A stretch of 64,000 nt of DNA from Watersipora subatra (Eukaryota > Bryozoa > Gymnolaemata > Cheilostomatida > Watersiporidae): positions 28,261,463 to 28,325,462 of the forward strand of contig NC_088715.1 of the NCBI RefSeq assembly GCF_963576615.1, read 5' to 3'. Positions 1 to 39,400 of this stretch are shown piece after piece. Numbering within the stretch: position 1 is the first letter of the stretch; each line of letters begins with the position of its first letter. The notes beneath the pieces were generated by a model that saw nothing but the letters and a program-made list of their open reading frames with translations, ran no database searches and was not told the DNA's origin. Made by a program: the position numbers and the translations under genes.

Positions 1-510
1 TTAGGCGTTTTCGCCAAGGACTTCAGAGATTTGTGTCATTTTTAGACAACCTGTGGCAAGCCTGTAGGGTTTCAGTACAAATTGACAAAATCCATGAAAG
101 TATTCATAGAGTGTTCTTAATGCATGCAATGAGTTTCTAATCAGGCGGGTGTTTAAATTTTCTTAAAAACCACGCGCAGTTTTGAAACCAAATATTTTTT
201 GTGAACTTGTTGGAAGGCACGGAGCGTATTCTTGTAAAGTTTGGATGAAATCAACCGACATTTGGAAAAGCCACACACCCCACTCACATAGACCTAGTAT
301 GATTTATTAATTTACATGCGGATTAAAATATAAACTGCACTTAATTTATACAAACTAGCTAGCATGAAACTCATCATCATAAAAAATACAATTAATTGCA
401 TTGTTTTAAAAGAAAAAAGCTGGTTAACATTTTATCAGAAAACTAATTGAGTATTTGTGTTTTCGTTTAGTTTTGGTTTGCTGGAGTCAGCCAAATGAGA
501 GTGATAGAGT

Positions 511-704
511 GGTTCAATAGTGTTCAATATGGTTCAATAGTGTTCAATATGGTTCAATAGTGTTCAATATGGTTCAATAGTGTTCAATATGGTTCAATAG
601 TGTTCAATATGGTTCAATAGTGTTCAATATGGTTCAATAGTGTTCAATATGGTTCAATAGTGTTCAATATGGTTCAATAGTGTTCAATATGGTTCAATAG
701 TGTT
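511..704. repeat. 20-bp minisatellite, about 9.7 copies
   Basis: Near-perfect tandem copies of GGTTCAATAGTGTTCAATAT, itself a dimer of a 10-bp motif. It lies beyond the 3' end of the peroxidase gene. The rest of 1-1272 is AT-rich and shows no gene. Confidence 0.95.
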
Positions 705-904
705 TCTGTATTTTATAACACAAAATAATTCTGTTGTCGTTAACAATTAAAAATCATTAAAAAAATTATTTCATGTACTCGTGACATCATTAGTGATTCT
801 AAAGAAACAAATGGTTTTTCAAGTTTTTTAAAAAGTTTTTACGATGCTTGACTCATACCTGGTGTAGAGCGTCACAGATTTTTGTCTAAAATTTTTTTAT
901 TCCA

Positions 905-1000
905 TTTATATATATACATGCTAGACCATATATATGAATAATAAATATATAATAATATATTTTATATAATTTATATTATTATATATTATATATATGCTAA
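905..1000. repeat. AT-rich low-complexity tract
   Basis: Almost pure TA/TAA runs with several short self-complementary stretches. Confidence 0.8.
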
Positions 1001-1272
1001 ATTCAAACAAGATCATCTGAGTAATATTTGTCACCACTGTCACATGGTTACGATTGTTTATAGCTTAGAACGTACTTTCATCAGGAAGTCATAAATATCA
1101 GGTAACATTGAGCTCCTCGCTACCAAGAACCTTCACCAAAGATTTATAGAAAAACTGCATATATATAATATTTATGCATAGAAATGAGCTTGAGGAATCA
1201 TAAAAGTCCTGTCGGAGAGACAAAGGGGTATTAAGAATTGATTGATGGTTCTGAAAACTGAGCAAATATGCA

Positions 1273-1278
1273 TTTATT
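1273..1278 (-). terminator. Polyadenylation signal of the peroxidase gene
   Basis: The minus strand reads AATAAA 25 nt beyond the peroxidase stop codon. Its position implies a very short 3' UTR, and a more distal site cannot be excluded. Confidence 0.55.
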
Positions 1279-1302
1279 TAACAGCTAGACATCAGTTACA
1301 GG

Positions 1303-30003
<28,701 letters not shown>

Positions 30004-30455
30004 GATGAGCTCGTCTCCTTTTCGTATCCTAATCTCTCAGTTTCTGTGACCTCCTGCGCGTGACCGTACAGTAAAACTGGTCTAACTAACGCACGTGCAG
30101 AAGATTGAATATCTTATTAAAAATGCATAAACTGAGCCGCATGACACAATTTCTCATGATTAGCCAATTGAAGTGTGTCCGGAGCTGATACTTGGCTCCT
30201 TGCACTAAGGTACAGTTGTAGCCTGGAATTACAGTCAAGTCTGTGGTCGGCACCTAGGAGTCAACACGAAACTTTTTCATAGCTCATTTTCTTTTACAGT
30301 TTTCTACCACAAATTGGTTTCAAGTTGAGAAACCTCAAAGAGCCTCAACAAATATCAATTTTTCATAAATGCTAAAAAGCTGCCATTTTATAGATTATTC
30401 AACCGAACAGAACAGACCTACTTGTTTTTTCATAAACTCATATAAATTGCTCTAG
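30004..30455. promoter_or_regulatory. Presumed peroxidase promoter region
   Basis: Non-coding gap between the peroxidase start codon and the 25-bp satellite. It contains a GCACGTGC E-box-like palindrome near 30092. I see no clear TATA box at a fixed distance; assignment is by position only. Confidence 0.3.
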
Positions 30456-31468
30456 GTACCAAATATCAGAGACCACGTCAGTATTAAACGTCAGAGACCA
30501 TATCAGTACTAAACATCAGAGATCACATCAGTACCAAACATCAGAGATCACATCAGTACCAAACATCAGAGACCACATCAGCACCAAATATCAGAGACCA
30601 CATCAGTACTAAACATCAGAGACTACATCAGTACCAAACATCAAAGATCACATCAGTACTAAACATCAGAGACTACATCAGTACTAAACATCAGGGACCA
30701 CATCAGTACTAAACATCAGAGACCACATCAGTACTAAACATCAGAGACTACATCAGTACTAAACATCAGAGACCAGATCAGTACTAAACATCAGAGATCA
30801 CATCAGTACTAAACATCAGAGACTACATCAGTACTAAACATCAGAGACCACATCAGTACTAAACATCAGAGACCACATCAGTACTAAACATCAGAGACCA
30901 CATCAGTACTAAACATCAGGGACTACATCAGTACTAAACATCAAAGACTACATCAGTACCAAACATCAAAGATCACATTAGTACTAAACATCAGAGACTA
31001 CATCAGTACTAAACATCAGAGACTACATCAGTACAAAACATCAGGGACTACATCAGTACTAAACATCAGAGACCACATCAGTACTAAACATCAGAGACCA
31101 CATCAGTACTAAACATCAGAGACCACATCAGTACTAAACATCAGAGACCACATCAGTACTAAACATCAGGGACTACATCAGTACTAAACATCAAAGACTA
31201 CATCAGTACCAAACATCAAAGATCACATTAGTACTAAACATCAGAGACTACATCAGTACTAAACATCAGAGACTACATCAGTACAAAACATCAGGGACTA
31301 CATCAGTACTAAACATCAGAGACCACATCAGTACTAAACATCAGAGACCACATCAGTACTAAACATCAGAGACCACATCAGTACTAAACATCAGAGACCA
31401 CATCAGTACTAAACATCAGAGACTACATCAGTACTAAACATCAGAGACCACATCAGTACTAAACATCA
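30456..31468. repeat. 25-bp satellite, about 40 copies, with 250-bp higher-order period
   Basis: Unit CATCAGAGACCACATCAGTA plus CTAAA. A variant-marked block beginning near 30918 recurs at 31168, exactly 250 bp or ten units later. The array starts about 450 bp upstream of the peroxidase start codon. Confidence 0.97.
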
Positions 31469-31589
31469 ACTTGTGTAGCCCCAGCTTTAGGCGGCTAAGG
31501 AGTTTGAATGTCATCTGTCATGATGTTACGAGACACTGCGTAGCAGGTCAAATCCATAACACATAACCTTTACTATTGTGATTACAAAA

Positions 31590-32345
31590 AGGAGTTGATT
31601 TTCTTAGTTTTCCATCCAGTTTTGTTGTTTTTCAATGGGAACGCCTAACCTAAGAGGCTCAACACCTGTCTTAGTATAGTATCCAACTCTATCAGGACAG
31701 CAAACTGCACTTTGTCTACCTCCATGATGTGCAACATGTCCAAATATTCTTCGGGTCTAGTTACAGCTCTCAGTCCTTCACCACCAAAGTTATTACAGTT
31801 GCGGATGCTTTTTAAAGCTTTATAGCTTTCCTTGTAAGTTCTTGATCTGTTTCTGATCTTGATCTTTTGTTACTGCTTTTTTTCTTTTCTACGGTCACTA
31901 GCTACTGCAATGCCTATAGTCTATGTGTCAGCTTTCTTTGTATTTCATCACAGTGTCTAGTTTGTGGTCTTGAATTAAACAGTCTGTTTGTAACAGAAAA
32001 CTTCAAAGGATCTTTGCTTTTTCATTCTCTGTAACCTCTGCTGTAGAACATGCCACATGCTGGCATGTTCTAATCCATAAGTCTTGCACCGGTTTCAGGT
32101 TCTCGTGGACTAGTTGTTTCAATTTGGCATGCCACTTCCTACATTCTGTTTGTTACAGTTTCTGACCTCACTGAGTACTGCAAGGATCTGTCTTGTATCT
32201 GTCAGTGCACATCCTGCACAGCGTTAATTCTCCGCGCTTTTCTATGTGAGTCTTCTTCCATCATGTAGGTAATATCTGTTTTGTGCAGCTTTGATGAGTC
32301 TTACTGTTTCCTTTTTCAAATATCCAATCTTCAACTGCGCATAAA
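31590..32345 (-). pseudogene. LINE reverse-transcriptase-region remnant
   Basis: Minus-strand translation in shifting frames gives pieces such as WHAKLKQLVHENLKPVQDLW, AEVTENEKAKIL and QFAVLIELDTILRQVLSL, with several stops and frameshifts. The order WHAKL..TENEKxKIL..TxxILRxVL matches the C-terminal part of LINE-type ORF2 proteins as I remember them. Non-functional. Confidence 0.5.
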
Positions 32346-33949
32346 ATTATGCTTTTTCTTTGAACTACTTTCATCTATGATATTTGAGTAATGTGTATTA
32401 TCGCTGTTAATATTTTCATTATTATTATTATTATCATCATTTTTTACTATTATTATTACTATTATTAGTACTATTATCATTAGAGGTACACGATAGCGCT
32501 TTGACTATGTGGTTTCTTTCAACAACCTACAGTGATCTGTGAATATAGAATCAATAGATATCTGTACATTCAGCAACAGATGAGCTGAGCAACACAAACA
32601 GTAGCATAGTCTGCTAAAACCCTCCTTTCTTTCCTGCTAAAGGCTAACATAGACTAGATGGCTGTTGCATCTGCTTTTTCTGATATTGGACTTAGTGGCA
32701 TAGACGTTCCGGCGCAGGACTTTTTTGTGGAGGCTCCAAGATAAGAATTTATCCATCTTTTATTGTGACTTACGGCTCCACAAATTTTAATTATGAGTGG
32801 AAGAAAAAATTTTGCTCATAATAGCTACATGTATGTATTTGGCAAAAATAGTTTATAAGAACTATCAATCAAATTTTGGCGATTTGAATAAGAAACAAGA
32901 GTTTTGGCGTATGAGCAGTATTGAACAAGTTTCTTATGTATTTTGAAGAGAAAGTGCTATGTGTTATTTCATAAATAAATCAATATTTTTTTTGCATTTT
33001 CTTGTTATTAACATTGTTATATGTTTACTGTTTATAAACATGCATCATTTCCTTAGTGTAACAGTAGCAGTGCTAACAAATCTGAACCAAAATGTCCTTC
33101 GCCAGAATGTTCTAGAAAGTGTTTTCCAACTGCTTATTTCGCTTTCTTCTAATTCATTAATGAATAATATTTTAATAAAAAGCCATCACAACTTTTTGAT
33201 GACTGTTAAAACAGCTAACAGCCTTACAGGGAGTCCTCAAGTTACAATGACCTTGACCTGCGCTGTTTTGAGGTTATGAACTCCATGAAAATATTTATAG
33301 TAACAATTTACTACTAGGCAACTCCAACGGTTGTAAACCTACAATGGAACCTCGGTTTTCGAACAATCCATTCCAGCAAGTCGTTCGAAAACAAGGTCGA
33401 GAAAACAACTTCGGTAACGTATTTTTTTAATATTTTACGCCATAAACTGTACTGTATACTACATCCAATAAATAAAAATGAGTAGGTATAGATCGTGTTT
33501 ATTTTTAATAAAATATTTTGTATCTACGATGATGAAAAACAGAAAGTAAACATTACGTATGTTTTGCTCTTAAAATATCGAAAACATCAAATATTAAGAT
33601 ACAATACTAAAAATTGCAGAAATCCATAATGAAACATCAAAAAATGCAACAGATCAGTTACATCAAAAATCGTGTAAAAAGAGAAAATATAAACAGCAAT
33701 GGCGTGTTTACTTCACATCTTTGAAAAAGAATCCTCAAAAAAATTTAAGGTAACTCGACTGGAGGAGTTTTCTCCCTAGCAAATATGTTTGGTAGAAGGG
33801 CGTCGTCTCAGACGGTTCCTTGCTTTTTGTAAAGAATGTATGAAGCGTAACATGTTTCTCCCTTTGTTAACGATTGTTTCCATGCTGTTTCCGGAGCTGT
33901 TCCGAACGTTTAATTCTAGCGTGCATCAGGGATTACGTGTTTGTCACAA

Positions 33950-34440
33950 TTTCCATTTCCATAACATTTCCATAATTCATTTTCATATTATTTCCATTTC
34001 CATAACATTTCCATAATCTATTTCCATATTATTTCCATTTCCATAACATTTCCATAATTCATTTCCATATGATTTCCATTTCCATAACATTTCCATAATT
34101 TATTTCCATATTATTTCCATTTCCATAACATTTCCATAATTTATTTCCATATTATTTCCATTTCCATAACATTTCCATAATTCATTTCCATATTATTTCC
34201 ATTTCCATAACATTTCCATAATTCATTTCCATATTATTTCCATTTCCATAACATTTCCATAATTCATTTCCATATTATTTCTATTTCCATAATATTTCCA
34301 TAATTCCTTTCCATATTATTTCTATTTCCATAACATTTCCATAAATCATTTCCATATTTTTTCCATTTCCATAACATTTCCATAATTCATTTTCATATTT
34401 TTTCCATTTCCATAACATCTCCATATTTCTAAAATAAAAT
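33950..34440. repeat. Minisatellite of TTTCCATAAC-type units (left block)
   Basis: About 33-bp units built from ATTTCCATTTCCATAACATT and TCCATAATTCATTTCCATAT. A near copy of the block is at 35090-35450, and both end in the same inverted coda (AAAATTATGGAAATATTTATG). Confidence 0.93.
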
Positions 34441-34689
34441 TTCCATATCGATTTCCATAAAAATTATGGAAATATTTATGTTTATGGAAATGGAAAAGTA
34501 AACATTTCCATAATATGTTTAGCGATCCCTGGTGTGTACGTATGTGTGCGCGCTTGCGTGTCAAATGAGCGTGTGTGTGTGTGTGCAATCGTCAACTCTT
34601 CCCGAATATGTGATTAATTTATACATAATATGAATATGATATTTGCTTGCTAATATACTTTATTTAGGGTCCAGGCAACATCAAAACTG

Positions 34690-35045
34690 TATGCTACCAT
34701 TGCCTATAACTAAGCCAGAGACGATTTGAGATGTTTTGAGAGTTTCTTTCAGACTCCCTTAATAGTTTCTGTAATACCACTGATGTTAGCTAGGTTTGTG
34801 TGTTACCATTGTCCGTACATGTAGCCAAGTCCAGAGACAATTTGAGTTAATTTCTTCCAGACCACTTTAATAGTTTCTGTAATACCACGGATGTTAGCTG
34901 GGTTTGTGTGTTACCATTGTCTATACATGTAGCCGAGCAAGAGACAATTTGAGTTAGTTTCTTCCAGACCCCTTTAATAGTTTCTGTAATACCACTGATG
35001 TTAGCTGTTTGTGTATTACCATTGTCTATTCATGTAGCCTAGTCT
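34690..35045. repeat. About 108-bp tandem repeat, 3+ copies
   Basis: Unit contains TGTTACCATTGTC, GAGACAATTTGAGTTA and TTTAATAGTTTCTGTAATAC. Confidence 0.9.
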
Positions 35046-35089
35046 ATACAATATAACTCCCCTCTGTTTATATCTTGGATTACGTGTTT

Positions 35090-35450
35090 GTTACAATTTC
35101 CATAATTCAATTCTATGTTATTTCCATTTCCATAAAATTTCCATAATTCATTTCCATAATTTCCATATTATTTCCATTTCCATACCCTTTCCATAATTTA
35201 TTTCCATATTATTTCCATTTCCATAATATTTCCATAATCCATTTCCATATTATTTCCATTTCCATAATTCATTTCCATATTTTTTTCCATTTCCATAACA
35301 TTTCCATAATTTATTTCCATATTATTTCCATTTCCATAACATTTCCATAATTCATTTCCATATTTTTTCCATTTCCATAACATTTCCATAATTCATTTCC
35401 ATATTATTTCCATTTCCATAACATTTCCATATTTCTAAAATAAAATTTCC
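35090..35450. repeat. Minisatellite of TTTCCATAAC-type units (right block)
   Basis: Same unit as 33950-34440; both blocks end at TTTAGCGATCCCTGG(T/C)GTG, pointing to an internal duplication of the whole block. Confidence 0.93.
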
Positions 35451-36440
35451 ATATCCATTTCCATAAAATTATGGAAATATTTATGTTTATGGAAATGGAT
35501 ATGGAAAAGTAAACATTTCCATAATATGTTTAGCGATCCCTGGCGTGCATGCTCCGGTTTGGTCGAGAAACGAATTTATGTTTGAGATCCGAGACGAACA
35601 ATTCTCAAATTTTTTGGTCGAAAAGCAAATTGTACAAAAACCGAAGCGCTCGAGAACTGAGGTTCTACTGTATATCCAGTGCGTAAAGGATAAATATAAT
35701 TTGTTTCTTTTGTGGCAGAGGAAGAAAGCATCAGTGGGTCTTTCTATTTCAGCTAAACACCATTTTGATTATGCTTGCCGATGGTCGTCTATTTTTAATT
35801 TTTTCACTTTCATGACTACAAAGCGCAAGGCATATTTTTCTAATTTTTGTATTTCAAAAGAACAAGAGTCCAGACCAACCAGCTCAACTCAACACCTTCT
35901 AAACAAACATCAAGTACTTGACGTTGTGCTTAACGTGATGCATAGCATCAAGTCTGACACTGTGTAATGAAATAAATGTAACATATACAATTGTGAAAAG
36001 CCTTCATATGTATAATATAAAATATTCCACACAATGTTAATGCGTCAAAGACCGATCATCATAGAAGTAAAACTACATATTAACAAGAATATAAAGTAAT
36101 TTAAACAGGATGTTATGACTTACTCGAACATTTGACTTACACGCATCTTAAAAATGGATCAACATCATATGTTGAGGACCCTTTGTGTTTAGACCTTGGT
36201 CGAGTCAACATTCAAGCATTTCTCTTAATTTATAAATCAGCTCAGGTAATAGAGGGGTTACATGAATTCTCTTGAACATGGTTTTCTGTTGTTTTACATG
36301 TTTTATACAACAGGATCTTACGTAAGTACAACATGTCAAATCAACTTAGCAGTTCATTTTTGTCAACTTTTGTTATCTACCCATTTTGCACTGAAGTAAG
36401 CAAACAGGCTGCGTGTAAGGAACAAAGATATTGCTCATTT

Positions 36441-36496
36441 TTACTCTAAAGCAGTTTTGTTGACAGCTGGATACAACTTTTCTCTAAAACTTACTT
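36441..36496 (-). CDS. Unrecognised gene, exon 6 (stop)
   Basis: After a 78-nt intron with a TTTTTAG acceptor, the frame reads VSFREKLYPAVNKTALE and then TAA at 36443-36441. It keeps the frame, but 17 codons is too short to be decisive. No AATAAA is evident close by. Confidence 0.5.
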
Positions 36497-39400
36497 CTAA
36501 AAAAGGTCAGCAGCCGTTATAAGAATGGACAACAAATTGTAAAATTTTGGTTTAGCAAACAATCTAAAACATACCCGGCAGCAGCTTCAACATAGCTGTG
36601 GGAAGAGATCTACATAACTTGTTCACCTTATCTCTGTGGTCTTTAGAACCTGATGGGTACACAGAGTAATGGAACAGTCTCATGGAACAACAGGAAATAC
36701 ATCACACTTGCTGTAGAAAAGCACACTTCCTGTCGAAAGCCACACTTCCTGTAAAAAGGCACACTTCCTGTAGAAGCCACACTTCCTGTAAAAAGGCACA
36801 CTTCCTGTAGAAGCCACACTTCCTGTAAAAAGGCACACTTCCTGTAGAAGCCACACTTGCTGCTATGCTACTGTGCAAGAGGGTCTTCACAGCACTTACT
36901 TTCTTTTATTTCACATTGTTCTGTACTTTTTTATTATTTTTTATTGAAATAAAACATACAAACTAAGGTATCACTTTGCTTTACATTCACTATTTTTATC
37001 ATGCAAAATTTGGCACAACTGAAAGGAAGTAATTCAAAAAAAATTTCCAGTTAATGCAATACATCGGCAACGAAAACAACCTATTCTGTTGACATGTTAT
37101 ATTGTCTCTACTCATGAGATAGCACAAAAATGATTTATTTGGTCTACGCGTAATGAAGTTGAACGGTTTGTTTTAACAATTTTCGAATAGTTTATAAGGA
37201 CCATTAACATAGGCGTGCATTTAACATTCTTGCCATGAGCGGCCAAGCGGCTAGTCATAAATCCTTACCTCAGCTGATCAGTATATGCTGCTCAGCAGCC
37301 ACCCACTTCCTGTTTTGAGCTAACTAATCTGATAAGTAAGAGTTTGATGTTTAGCAGAAGTTGTGTTGCTTGCTATACGGAGGCGAAGCTAGCAACTTAC
37401 CGTGTACCTCTAACCATCTGTACACCTGACTGCTATAGAGAAGCGGCATTGCATAGCCAACTGCAGATGTTTTAGAAACAACTGTAAATAGATGAAACCA
37501 AAAGAAAACTCAACGTTAAACTCAAAGCAAGGTCCTGGTATTGTCAAATTATGCTGTTATGTTAGTAAAAGAATGTTAGTTGTGCCATTTGTAATAGTTT
37601 TCGCGAAATGTGTAGACTTTTGATAGCTATATATAATCAGCAATTGTGAGATATGATTGGTCAAAGCACAAATGCAATGTTTATACAACTCTGCGCTCCT
37701 CATACCAAATATACAGGAAGTTTTGTTTGTCATTTTAATATGCTTGCAGCTTCTAAAATTCAATTATTTATGTTTTTGTCAACAACAAATACATATTTTT
37801 TGCTAGCATAAATGAATTTTTGCATTTGCCGCTTGTTACTTATTAATAGCAATAATTAATTTTAAGGCTGTTAAAAAACCTCTAGGTGTCTTATGAAGAT
37901 TTGAAAGACAGAATAAGTTAACCAGTGAACAGAAAACTGTAGCGCAATCAAATTTTCATCATTTTCAATCATCACTAAAAGCGCGCCGTGTCCATCTATT
38001 CAAAGTCACAAGGTTGGGAAAAAAGGTGGCTTTTGACAGGATTGGAACCCGCCACTTTCGGTTTGGTATACCGGCACTCTACCACCACTAAACACCCTGC
38101 TGTATTGAGGAATAATTGTAGATGTAGTTATGTCACCATACCACCTCTCGTGGTGCAGAAGCCTACCAGCGTACTAGTTGTATATAATAAGAAAAACTCC
38201 TAATTGCCACTACCGTTACAGTAGTCACATCTTCCTCATATCCTCTGTAGATTATGATAAACTACTATAGTAGTAGTTTCTCATAATCTACAGAGGATAT
38301 GACAAGCAGACAGTTAGGGGCACATTGATTAATCTTTTATGAAATGAGCTATTTAGTTGTGACCATGTCTTAAACTTGAAGCGTAAACTTAAAGTATACT
38401 TCAAGTTCCTCAAGTATACTTAGTAGGTTATACTTTATACATGTTTATACTTGACTCAAGGTCAAGTATAAACTTACAACCTTGACTCAAGGACTTGATC
38501 TTGACTCAAGGACTTGACTCTGACTCAAGGTCAAGTATAAAGTTGCAACCTTGACTCAAAGACTCAACCTTGACTCAAAGTCAAGTATAAACTTGCAATT
38601 GATATTAGAGGGCTTTGATCAACTCTACTACATTAGCCCTATCAATCTTTGGTATCACAGACTAGAATAGACATCTATTCTCTCATGGTGTAGAGTAGAC
38701 ACGGGTTTTTTTCATGGTTGCAAGAGGGTCTACTTTCTCATAGTAGGGAAGGGGCATTTATTCTACCTGTCTGGAAAGAAATCATTCTTCATATAATGGT
38801 GTAAAGTAGACATTCATCCTACCTTGTGGTACGGTAGACAGAGTGTATCCAGGTGCTGAAAAAATGAGCACCATTTAACATACACTTTAAATTTTACCTA
38901 CTAGTTCTCCTGCAGTCTCTACAGACTCACCTAGAAGCATCATGGTCATGTTATTATGAGCAACTAGTCTATGGTGTCAAGCATGTAATTATATACCCAT
39001 AATTCTCTAAGATATCCTGCTAGATCACTTCCCAAGATGAGATTATATGATTAGGTTCACAATCATGACTATGTTTTCGTAAATGCGGAAACCATCATGG
39101 TTGAGGAAATCAAATTACAATAAAACCTTATTATAGCCATAAATAATCTATTAGTTATATAAACATGCTACGACCTATATCAGAGAAAAGAAGCAACGGG
39201 ATGTTTTATGAAATTGCCTCTGGCATATCTCTCAATGATAACATGAAAATGTAAAAGGGTTCTGCAGAAATAGCCTGTGATTTTAAACAGTTGCTCATAT
39301 TGAGATCTAAAACTGGTTATGACTTTTGATGGAATCTGTGTGGTTTTTATTTTTTGTTCCCTGTAATCTTCTTACCGTTAAAAACTTTTTTTAGACTGTT

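Larger units (their letters stand above)
33342..35670. mobile_element. pogo/Tc1-mariner-like non-autonomous element with internal minisatellites
   Basis: Left end CAATGGAACCTCGGTTTTCG; reverse complement of the right end CAGTAGAACCTCAGTTCTCG; both flanked by TA (33340-33341, 35671-35672). The interior holds CATTTCCATAAT arrays at 33950-34440 and 35090-35450 and a roughly 108-bp repeat (34690-35045). No intact transposase is seen. Confidence 0.75.

Noticed and set aside
30456..31468. CRISPR-like array
   Set aside because: Units are directly contiguous 25-bp repeats without unique spacers, in animal DNA; it is a satellite.
35545..35967. 140-residue plus-strand ORF
   Set aside because: Its first third is the terminal region of the pogo-like element; the rest has no recognisable domain and biased AT-rich composition.
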